Source: Planctomycetota bacterium
Lineage (GTDB): Bacteria; Planctomycetota; J058; JAJDCQ01
DNA: 64,000 nt
Assembly: GCA_029260755.1 (NCBI GenBank)
Contig: JAJDCQ010000104.1
Span: 1 to 64,000, forward strand
Direction: 5' to 3'
Of this stretch, positions 34,221 to 41,087 are shown piece by piece. The notes under the pieces were generated by a model that was not told where the DNA came from, did no database searches, and saw only the letters and a list, made by a program, of their open reading frames with translations. Position 1 is the first letter of the stretch; each line of letters begins with the position of its first letter. The translations under genes and the position numbers were made by a program.

Positions 34221-35473
34221 TGCCGGGTCGCCTTCCACGAGAGGATGAGCCCGGCCGCGACGCTGAGGATGCACCCGGCCCACCAGATGAGGATCGCCAC
34301 CTCGGGCGCATCGTCCTCGAAGCCCTTCCCGATCAGGAGCGGGCCGAAGTAGAGCAGCCCGATCAGGGCGCTCCCGGCGAAGAACGGGACGAGCCGCACG
34401 GGGTGGCTGAGCACGAGCGGGAGCGGCGCGCCGACGAGGACGAAGAGCAGGCTCGCGAGCGCCATCGTCCGGCGCCACGCCAGCTCGAGCGGGATCTTCT
34501 TCAGGGTCGTCTGGCTCTCCCAGATCCGACGCTGGAGCTTGCTCGGCGGCACCGGCTGTGGCGTCCCGATCGCGAGGCCGGCGATCGCTCCGGCGATCGG
34601 ACCGCCGAGCCCGGGCGCGGGCACCGGCGGGATGGGCGGAGGCGGCGGCTCGAGCGGTCGCGCGTCGAGCTCGGCCTTCTCGGCGAGGTCTCTCGCCAGC
34701 AGCTCCTCGGCGCGCACGAACTTCTCGCGGAGAGCGGCGCTCGGCAGAAACTCGATCTTGTCGCGCTTCCTCTGGACGAGCGGGTAGTCGACCGTGTGCT
34801 GCGCCAGCCGCATCCGCTGGAGGTCGACGACGCCGTTCTCGTCGAACTCGGCCATGCTCGCGACGACGTCGTCGAGCGAGATCAGGAGCAGGCCCCGCTC
34901 GTGGTCGACGTTGATCTGCCCGCGTCCGGCCGAGATCGCGAGGAGTCGGTCCGACTCGTGGTACTGGACCTCGACCTGGCGCACCTCGTAGCCGCGCTTC
35001 TGCCCGATCGTGAGGTCGAACTGCGGGAAGCTGATCCGCATGTCGTCGCGGTCGAGCGGGGCGAGGACCTTCTCGATGAACTCCTTCTGGAGGTCCTTCT
35101 TCTTGTAGCGGCAGTAGGGGATGAAGTCGCTCTGGAGGTACCAGACGAGGCCGGTCGCCACGAGCCCGAGGATGAACGCCGGGACGAACAGGCGCGGGAC
35201 GGCGACTCCCGCGGCCCGGAGCGCGGTCACCTCGTTGTCGGCGACGAGTCGCCCGTAGACGAGCGTCGTCCCCACCAGCAGCGAGATCGGGATGGTGAAC
35301 GGGAGGGTGTAGGGGATCGCGAAGGGGAGGACCTGGAGGAGCTGGGCGTAGCTCGTGCCCTCGTAGAGGAAGCGGAACGTCGTCCCGATGAAGAAGACGA
35401 ACGTGATCGCGACCGCGGTGAAGGCGCAGGTGACGAGGAGGTCGCGAAGGACGTAGCGGGTGATCGTCCGCAT
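34217..35473 (-). CDS. lptF: LPS export permease, LptF-type
   Basis: A 418-residue YjgP/YjgQ-family membrane protein, the partner of the following gene in lipopolysaccharide export. N-terminal TM helices (ITRYVLRDLLVTCAFTAVAITFVFFIG; LPFTIPISLLVGTTLVYGRLVADNEVTALRAAG, where the last part is the conserved coupling-helix region) precede a periplasmic beta-jellyroll (about 115-300), which carries a Pro-rich insertion near 285-300, and three C-terminal TM helices. Start at the ATG at 35473; ribosome site weak. A consensus minus-strand -35 (TTGACA, 35506-35511) lies upstream but I see no well-spaced -10. Confidence 0.9.
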   Translation of the reverse strand: MRTITRYVLRDLLVTCAFTAVAITFVFFIGTTFRFLYEGTSYAQLLQVLPFAIPYTLPFTIPISLLVGTTLVYGRLVADNEVTALRAAGVAVPRLFVPAFILGLVATGLVWYLQSDFIPYCRYKKKDLQKEFIEKVLAPLDRDDMRISFPQFDLTIGQKRGYEVRQVEVQYHESDRLLAISAGRGQINVDHERGLLLISLDDVVASMAEFDENGVVDLQRMRLAQHTVDYPLVQRKRDKIEFLPSAALREKFVRAEELLARDLAEKAELDARPLEPPPPPIPPVPAPGLGGPIAGAIAGLAIGTPQPVPPSKLQRRIWESQTTLKKIPLELAWRRTMALASLLFVLVGAPLPLVLSHPVRLVPFFAGSALIGLLYFGPLLIGKGFEDDAPEVAILIWWAGCILSVAAGLILSWKATRQ

Positions 35474-35661
35474 GGGCGGCCCATCGGAGAATAATCCGTC
35501 ATCCGTGTCAACGGTGCGCGTCGCAAGTCCTGACGGATGAAGGAGGTGAATGGCCCGCCCCGAGATCGCGTCCGAACGGGCGAACGAAGAGCGAGCGGCC
35601 CCGACCGAGGGAAAGAACGAGATCCGGGACCCGCTCGAGCCCCTTCGAACTGGAGGACCCG

Positions 35662-36897
35662 ATGAAGCTGCCCACCCCGAAGATGCCCACCTTGAAACTG
35701 CCCGCCGCGATCGCGACGGCCGTGCTGACGATCGGCGCGGCGAGCGGCGTGGCCCACGCGGAGCCCATCTCGAGCGTCGATGGCGCGTTCGCCCTCGGCG
35801 AGCACACCTACCTCTTCGACGACGCCGAGCTGCACCGCGTCTCGACCGGGGCCGAGGTCATCCACGACGGCTGGCCCGTCGCGATCACGAGCGCGCTCCC
35901 CGGCAGCTTCGCCGAGAACGTCGACGCGGCGTTCACCAATCCCCGCAACGGTCGCATCCATCTGTTCCGCGGACGCCGATCGCTCGTCTTCGATCCGGCG
36001 AGCAACCGCGTCCTCGGCGGCGGGCCGATCGCCTACGCCTACCCCGGCGTCTGGCGGAACGGGATCGACGCGGCCGTCGCGGTGAAGAAGAACGGCAAGG
36101 CCTACCTCTTCAAGGGTGATGAGTACATCCGCTTCGACCTCGCTCGCTTCCGGGCCGATCGCGGCTACCCGAAGAAGATCTCGGCCGGCTTCCCCGGCGC
36201 GTTCGCCAGCGGAATCGAGGGCGCGGCCGCGTGCGGCGACGGGATCATCGAGCTCTTCAGCGGCGGCCAGTGCATCCGCTTCGACCTGAACCGTGGCTGC
36301 GTCGCGGCCGGGTTCCCCAGGGCCGTCTCGTTCGCTCCGGCGCCGAAGCTCGTCTGCAGCGAAGGCATCTGCGTGAAGCCCGCCGACGAGATCTGCAACA
36401 GCCCGTTCTGCGCCGCGAAGCGCCAGAAGAAGGCGAAGAAGGCCCAGCCGATCTGCCGGGAGGGGATCTGCACGATCCCGACCCACGCCCACGGGAAGAA
36501 GAAGGCGAAGAAGGCTGCGCCGAGCTGCGAGGCCGGGATCTGCACGAGGCCGGAGCACGGCCACGCGAAGAAGAAGCCGCAGCAGCCGCGGCGCCGGGCG
36601 CCGCTCGCCGAGGCCTCGCTCCGCACCCTCGTGAAGGGCTTCTACGAGAGCGAAGGCGAGTGGGCCGGCACCTACGCGATCGCGCAGATCGAGAAGGTCC
36701 GGACGGTGAAGCTCGGCGACGACCGGATCCGCGTCCACGTGGCCTACGACTACTGCGCCGCCCCCGGCTCCAAGCGCTGGGCGAAGCGGAGCAACCGCCG
36801 GACGGGCAAGGACTGCCGCTACTTCGACCTCGTCTGCGGCCGCGACGGCCAGTGGAAGGTGACCAGGATGGGCGGCTACCGCTCCGGCACCGTCTGA
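35662..36897 (+). CDS. Secreted hemopexin-repeat protein with Cys/Lys-rich linker
   Basis: A 411-residue exported protein. A signal peptide (cleavage near VAHA-EP) is followed by four hemopexin-like repeats (about 38-225; DGAFALGEHTYLFDD, DAAVAVKKNGKAYLFKGDEYIRFD), a beta-propeller fold that binds proteins, haem or metal. Residues 230-310 form a striking linker with four C-x4-C motifs (three of them C-x2-GIC), alternating with lysine clusters and His-Ala-His or His-Gly-His triplets. The C-terminal 90 residues form a separate small domain with paired cysteines. The ATG at 35662 has GGAGG at 5-nt spacing. A strong terminator follows at 36955-36993. Function unknown; extracellular adhesion or metal binding are possibilities. 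Confidence 0.85.
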   Translation: MKLPTPKMPTLKLPAAIATAVLTIGAASGVAHAEPISSVDGAFALGEHTYLFDDAELHRVSTGAEVIHDGWPVAITSALPGSFAENVDAAFTNPRNGRIHLFRGRRSLVFDPASNRVLGGGPIAYAYPGVWRNGIDAAVAVKKNGKAYLFKGDEYIRFDLARFRADRGYPKKISAGFPGAFASGIEGAAACGDGIIELFSGGQCIRFDLNRGCVAAGFPRAVSFAPAPKLVCSEGICVKPADEICNSPFCAAKRQKKAKKAQPICREGICTIPTHAHGKKKAKKAAPSCEAGICTRPEHGHAKKKPQQPRRRAPLAEASLRTLVKGFYESEGEWAGTYAIAQIEKVRTVKLGDDRIRVHVAYDYCAAPGSKRWAKRSNRRTGKDCRYFDLVCGRDGQWKVTRMGGYRSGTV

Positions 36898-36916
36898 TCG
36901 ATCACTCCTCTCCCCC

Positions 36917-36935
36917 CGGAGGATCCCCTCCTCCG
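36917..36935 (+). other. Stem-loop after the hemopexin-repeat gene
   Basis: CGGAGGA (36917-36923) pairs with TCCTCCG (36929-36935) around a 5-nt loop, 20 bp after the stop codon and just before the main terminator. It may protect the mRNA 3' end. Confidence 0.45.
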
Positions 36936-36954
36936 ACCCTGGTGTCCCCCTGGA

Positions 36955-36993
36955 GGTCGGCCCCGCTCACGCGGGGCCGGCCTCCCCCCTTTT
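36955..36993 (+). terminator. Rho-independent terminator of the hemopexin-repeat gene
   Basis: A 12-bp stem with one G-U pair (36955-36966 with 36971-36982), a TCAC tetraloop, then a pyrimidine run ending in TTTT (36990-36993). The T-run favours the plus strand. It lies between two convergent genes. Confidence 0.75.
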
Positions 36994-37018
36994 CTCGGCC
37001 GATCGGGTTCGCCGCCGG

Positions 37019-39991
37019 TCACCGCAGCCCTTCCACGAAGACCGGCGCGACGCCGTGGCGGGCCCCGGGCGCGGGCACCGCCGGCTCGAACAGGCCGTCG
37101 CCATCCCCATCGGGCTCGTCGTCGACGATCTCTCCGCCGCGTTCGGTCTCGGCGTGAACGATCCCCGCCTCCTTGAACGCCTGGAAGCAGCTCCGCCAGC
37201 GGAAGAGCACCCGCACCTCGCCGGTCTCGACGGCGAGCGCGCGGAGCGCGGAGAGGAGGGAGATGACGTCGTCGAGTCGGAAGGTCCAGCGGTCGGTCGA
37301 GCCCGGCGCGCTCGCGCTCGCGTAGAGGCCGGCGCGCGCGTCCCAGTGGTGCTCCTCGATGTAGGCGAGCGTCCTCTTCGCGGCGGCGAGGAACCGATCC
37401 TCGCCGGTGACGCGACGCGCGGAGACGAGGGCGCGGATCGCGTCGGCCTGCGCGGCGAGCGATCGTTCCGTGCTCTCGATCCCGGCGCTCTCCACGTCGT
37501 AGCTGTCGTGAAACGCGCCGTCCTCGCCCTGCACCGAGACGAGGAAGCTCGCCGTCTTCTCGACGTACCGCTTCGCCTCCTCACGCTTCCTGGTGAGCAG
37601 GCCCGGGGCGCCCTCGTCGATGCCCGATCGGACTCGCTCGAACGCGCGCAACGCGAGCGCGAGATCGCGGACGCGGAGCGTCCCGATCGGCTGCTTCCCC
37701 GGCTCCCCGGTGGTCTGGAGGACGAAGCGCCGAGGATGAAGGTGGAGGTCAGCCAGCCGCTCGAACTCGAAGAGGATCACGTCCTGAGCCCAGCTCGACG
37801 TGTCGCCCGGAAAGAGGGTCGAGCCTCCCCGCTCGTCGCCGAAGAAGCGGGCGAGCTCACCGCCGGGTCGGGAGACGTCCCAGAGCTCGACGGCGGCCAG
37901 GAGAGCCGAGGCCGAGTCGGCCAGGTGGCTCCGCACCAGCCCGCCGGCCTCGCCTCGCGCCTCGAATCGAACGACGCCGTCGGGATCGCTCCGATCGGGC
38001 CGGAGGACGCCGATGAAGTGCGGCGGAAACGCGCGGACGCCGGACCGGCCCGTGTATAGCCTCGCACGAGGCGTGAGCTTCTTCTTCTCGAAGTCGTAGA
38101 CGAGCTCGTGCCGGAGCGTCTCGAGCTTCGCGATCGATGTCTCGAGAAGGACGAGGGCGGCGAACGCGTCGCGGGCGTCGCGACCGATCAGAGAGCGCTC
38201 GTGGCCGAACAGCATCTCCCGACGATCGACCGACAGCGCCTGTCGGGCGAACAGGACCGCCGCGCGGATCGAGCCGGCGATCACCTCGGGCGAGGTGGTC
38301 GGAGCGGCTCGGGCCGGGTCCCAGCGACGGGTCGCGCCGAGCCGCCCCGAGACCGCGTCGCGATAGGCCGGATCCGCGACGTCGAGCTCGATCGCGATCG
38401 GGTCGAGTCCGACCACGAGCGGCGAGTCGTAGCCCGTCAGCTTCGCGAAGGCCTCGAGGCGAGCGGCGAGATAGGCGGGCATCTCGACGTCGGCGCCGAC
38501 CTCGCCCTCGCGCGCTTCCCGCCAGCGATCGCGAAAGTAGGCCGTCTCACGGAGCGGAACGCCGACGCCCGAGTAGAGCCCGACGGCCTCGAGCGTGTCC
38601 GCGGCGAACGCCGGTCCATCGACCGTCGTGATCGCGCGCAGCTCCTCGGTCACCGGCCAGCTCCGACTCGCGAACGTCTCGAAGAAGGGCGCCCCGCCCT
38701 CGAGCATCTCGCTCGCCGCCCGGAACGCCGGCGCGCTCTCGAACCGGCGGCCGCGCGAGGCGCGCGGCCCCGTGTGGTCGACGACCGTCGACGCCTCGTC
38801 CCGCGGGCGCGCCGGGACGGGTCCCGAGCCCGACTCCTCGACGGCGGAACCGTCGGGGCGCTCCTCAGGCGTCGGCGCGGCTCCCGCCGGCGCGGCCGCC
38901 ACGGCCAGGCGCCTCAGCGCGGCCGCATCGTCGATCGACTCGTCCTCGAGAGAGAGCGATGCGATGAGGTCGACGACCGTCCGGCTCGGCGAGACGCGGC
39001 GAGGCTGGAGGTGGCGCGCGATCGCGACGAGGTCGTCTCGATCGGCGCGCGCCGCCGCCACCCGGGCGGCGAGGGCGTCGACGAGCGCGGCCTGGACGAC
39101 CTCGGCGTCGGCTCCGAGGGCGGCTCCGGGGAGACCGCGCACCAGCTCGTCGAGGCGGAGCAGACCCGACGGGCCGAGCCTCGCGACACGCTCGACGAGC
39201 CGCTCGGGAGCGAGCCCCTGCCCGCCGAGGAGCCGCGCGAGGTCGCCCTCCGAGAGTGCCTTCCGGAACGGCAACGGCTGGACGCCGCTGCCGCCGTGGA
39301 CCGTCTCGTATCGCCCGTCGACGAGACGGAGGAACAGGACGAAGGTCCCCGGCCGCCACGTCACCTCGCCGGCGCAGGCCGACTCGGGGGCGCCGCCGGC
39401 CACCTGGAGCGCCCCCGCGGCGAGCGTCCCGTGAAGGACGCGGCCGACCGTGAACGTCGCGGTCTGCGCGTCGACCGGGGTCACCTCGCCGGAGAGGACG
39501 AGGTCGCTCGCGGGCGCCAGGATCGCCAGGCGCCCGTAGTCCATGTTCGAGGCTTCGCCGCCGCCGTTCGCGGCGCGGAGCCGGAGCGTGATCACGAGGG
39601 GAGCGGCGTCGGTGGGCATCGCGTCGCCCGGCTGGCGGTCGCCCTCGGACGCCGGCTCATCGACGGTCGGCTCGTCGACCGGGACGAACTCGTCGACGGG
39701 CGCGACCGGAGCAACGGTCGGTGCCTCGGTCGGAGCTTCGGCTGGCGTCGTCCCGGGGGTCGCGTCCTTCGATCGCGACCCGAGAACGAGCCATCCGCCG
39801 ACCAGCGCCGCGATCAGAACGGCGGCGCCTCCGAGCTTCGGGGCGGCCCCGATCCGCGTGGGCGCCGTCGCGCCGGGCCGCTCGGCCAGGCGCCGCGTCG
39901 ACTCCTCGCGGGCGGCGCGCGCTCGCTCCGCATCGGGCGCCTCGATCGCCAGGTGCTCGGAGAGGATCTCGTCGAGCTCGTGGTCTTCCAT
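37019..39991 (-). CDS. ECF-linked membrane protein with C-terminal helical toroid
   Basis: A 990-residue protein translated directly after an ECF sigma gene (its ATG immediately follows the TAG), the position normally held by an anti-sigma factor. The N-terminal 45 residues are helical and charged without a zinc motif. One TM helix lies near 52-72, followed by a Pro/Thr/Glu-rich linker and a beta-rich domain (about 130-260). The long remainder is mostly helical: about 440-950 has all-helical segments (RYVEKTASFLVSVQGEDGAFHDSYD, ALRALVSARRVTGEDRFLAAAKRTLAYIEEHHWD) typical of alpha/alpha-toroid folds as in glycosidases or prenyltransferase-like domains. No catalytic residues can be named. It may be an anti-sigma factor with a sensory or enzymatic outer domain. 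Confidence 0.8.
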   Translation of the reverse strand: MEDHELDEILSEHLAIEAPDAERARAAREESTRRLAERPGATAPTRIGAAPKLGGAAVLIAALVGGWLVLGSRSKDATPGTTPAEAPTEAPTVAPVAPVDEFVPVDEPTVDEPASEGDRQPGDAMPTDAAPLVITLRLRAANGGGEASNMDYGRLAILAPASDLVLSGEVTPVDAQTATFTVGRVLHGTLAAGALQVAGGAPESACAGEVTWRPGTFVLFLRLVDGRYETVHGGSGVQPLPFRKALSEGDLARLLGGQGLAPERLVERVARLGPSGLLRLDELVRGLPGAALGADAEVVQAALVDALAARVAAARADRDDLVAIARHLQPRRVSPSRTVVDLIASLSLEDESIDDAAALRRLAVAAAPAGAAPTPEERPDGSAVEESGSGPVPARPRDEASTVVDHTGPRASRGRRFESAPAFRAASEMLEGGAPFFETFASRSWPVTEELRAITTVDGPAFAADTLEAVGLYSGVGVPLRETAYFRDRWREAREGEVGADVEMPAYLAARLEAFAKLTGYDSPLVVGLDPIAIELDVADPAYRDAVSGRLGATRRWDPARAAPTTSPEVIAGSIRAAVLFARQALSVDRREMLFGHERSLIGRDARDAFAALVLLETSIAKLETLRHELVYDFEKKKLTPRARLYTGRSGVRAFPPHFIGVLRPDRSDPDGVVRFEARGEAGGLVRSHLADSASALLAAVELWDVSRPGGELARFFGDERGGSTLFPGDTSSWAQDVILFEFERLADLHLHPRRFVLQTTGEPGKQPIGTLRVRDLALALRAFERVRSGIDEGAPGLLTRKREEAKRYVEKTASFLVSVQGEDGAFHDSYDVESAGIESTERSLAAQADAIRALVSARRVTGEDRFLAAAKRTLAYIEEHHWDARAGLYASASAPGSTDRWTFRLDDVISLLSALRALAVETGEVRVLFRWRSCFQAFKEAGIVHAETERGGEIVDDEPDGDGDGLFEPAVPAPGARHGVAPVFVEGLR

Positions 39992-40600
39992 CTAGTCCTC
40001 GTCCCCATCCCTCTCGACGAGGGCGAACGCCTCCCGGAACGCACTCCGGGCGCGGTAGAGCAGCGATCCGACGGCCGCCCCGCTCGAGTCGAGTCGCCCG
40101 GCGATCTCCTCGAGGCTCAAGCCGTCCTGGTACTTCCAGGCGAGCACGCGCTGGTGCTCGCTCGACAGGCGCGATGCGGCGAGGTTGACGAGCTCGCCGA
40201 GCGCCAGGCGCCGCTCGACGTCCGAGCCGGTCGCGCCGGAGGGCTCCTCGGCGGCCGCGGTCGCCGAGGCGCCGGGCCGCCTCTTCGCGCGCCGGTGGTG
40301 TTGCCGCACCTCGTTCCGGGCGACGCCGTGGAGCCAGGCGCCGAAGTCGCCGCGTTCGGGGTCGAACTGGTCGAGCCGCTCGACCGCGCGGCAGAACGTC
40401 TCCTGGAAGACGTCGTCGGCGACGGCGCGGTCACGCCCGACGCGGTGGAGGACGAAGTTGTAGATCGCGAGCTCCCAGCGCCCGTAGAGCTCGCCCCAGG
40501 CGAGCGGGTCGCCGCGCCGCGCCCGCACGACGAGGTCGCCCTCGGCCGCCGTCGCCGATGCTCGCGTCGCGTCCCGTCCCGTCACGGTCGTTCCCGTCAT
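39992..40600 (-). CDS. ECF RNA polymerase sigma factor
   Basis: A 202-residue sigma-70-family ECF factor. Region 2: GDPLAWGELYGRWELAIYNFVLHRVGRDRAVADDVFQETFCRAVERLDQF. Region 4: LSSEHQRVLAWKYQDGLSLEEIAGRLDSSGAAVGSLLYRARSAFREAF; both are intact. Start at the ATG at 40600 without an obvious ribosome site. The neighbouring 990-residue membrane protein starts at the next base after its stop. It is divergent from the selenoprotein gene (216 bp apart), whose promoter looks like ordinary sigma-70 rather than an ECF target. Confidence 0.94.
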   Translation of the reverse strand: MTGTTVTGRDATRASATAAEGDLVVRARRGDPLAWGELYGRWELAIYNFVLHRVGRDRAVADDVFQETFCRAVERLDQFDPERGDFGAWLHGVARNEVRQHHRRAKRRPGASATAAAEEPSGATGSDVERRLALGELVNLAASRLSSEHQRVLAWKYQDGLSLEEIAGRLDSSGAAVGSLLYRARSAFREAFALVERDGDED

Positions 40601-40733
40601 GTCCGGTCTAGACTCGAGAGGCCGACGATTTGACGGACGAAATCACGCCGTCCGTCGGGGAGCTCATCGACGATCGCCCCGAATCTCGCTCCCGTCCCCA
40701 TAGTCCCTGGTGAGAGCCTTCCGGCGAGCGGGG

Positions 40734-40762
40734 TTGTGTCCGCCTCCGCCAGACCCTATCAT
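40734..40762 (+). promoter_or_regulatory. Sigma-70-type promoter of the selenoprotein gene
   Basis: -35 TTGTGT (40734-40739), 17-bp spacer, -10 TATCAT (40757-40762). The -10 matches the consensus at five of six positions and the -35 at three. The predicted transcript would start near 40769, giving a leader of about 48 nt before the ATG at 40817. Confidence 0.5.
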
Positions 40763-40816
40763 TCACCCCACGTCCGGCGAGTTGCCGGCGGACCACCAGA
40801 GCGAAAGGGACGCGCG

Positions 40817-41041
40817 ATGGAGATCACCATCAAGTACTGCGTGCAGTGAAACTACCTCCCTCAGGCCTCCAGTCTGGAGGCCGCGATCGAGAAGAAGACC
40901 GGGATCAAGCCGAAGCTCATCGAAGGCGCCAAGGGCATCTTCGACGTCAAGGTCGACGGTGAGATGATCTTCAGCAAGTACGACGCGGGGCGCTTCCCCG
41001 ACAACGAGGAAGTCCTCGAGACGCTCTCGAGCCTGATCTGA
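40817..41041 (+). CDS. Rdx-family (SelW/SelT-like) selenoprotein
   Basis: A 74-residue thioredoxin-fold selenoprotein with an in-frame TGA at 40847-40849 read as selenocysteine (codon 11). Both sides of the TGA are coding in the same frame: MEITIKYCVQ, then U, then NYLPQASSL, giving the redox motif C8-x-x-U11. The downstream part matches the Rdx family throughout: KLIEGAKGIFDVKVDG, EMIFSKYDAGRFPDNEEV. The real stop is the TGA at 41039. A bSECIS-like hairpin (40864-40882) follows the Sec codon at the right distance. GGGA lies 9 nt before the ATG. Conventional gene callers split or miss this gene. The Rdx family is thought to be thiol oxidoreductases of uncertain substrate. A 46-bp gap leads to the DUF72-RluA gene on the same strand. 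The host must carry selA, selB, selC and selD elsewhere. Confidence 0.93.
40864..40882 (+). promoter_or_regulatory. bSECIS-like selenocysteine insertion hairpin
   Basis: GGCCTCC (40864-40870) pairs perfectly with GGAGGCC (40876-40882). The A and T inside extend it to 8 bp, leaving GTC as the apical loop with G first. The loop begins 22 nt after the UGA, within the roughly 16-37-nt window known for bacterial SECIS elements bound by SelB. Confidence 0.8.
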
Positions 41042-41087
41042 TCCCGCGGCGTCCCGACCGGCGCGCGCACCCGAGGAACGACGAGGG

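Noticed and set aside
35506-35511. Perfect TTGACA as a -35 for lptF
   Set aside because: No acceptable -10 at 16-18 bp; recorded only as a note in the lptF entry.
35550-36119. ORF with a perfect AAGGAGGTGA just before its ATG
   Set aside because: The spacing to the ATG is too short, the frame is not that of the hemopexin protein and it overlaps it; the real start at 35662 has its own GGAGG and a signal peptide.
40817-40849. A 10-codon ORF ending at the TGA as a complete small gene or a nonsense mutation
   Set aside because: Family-specific sequence continues in frame after the TGA, with Cys at the -3 position and a SECIS-like hairpin, which fits a selenoprotein better than a broken gene.
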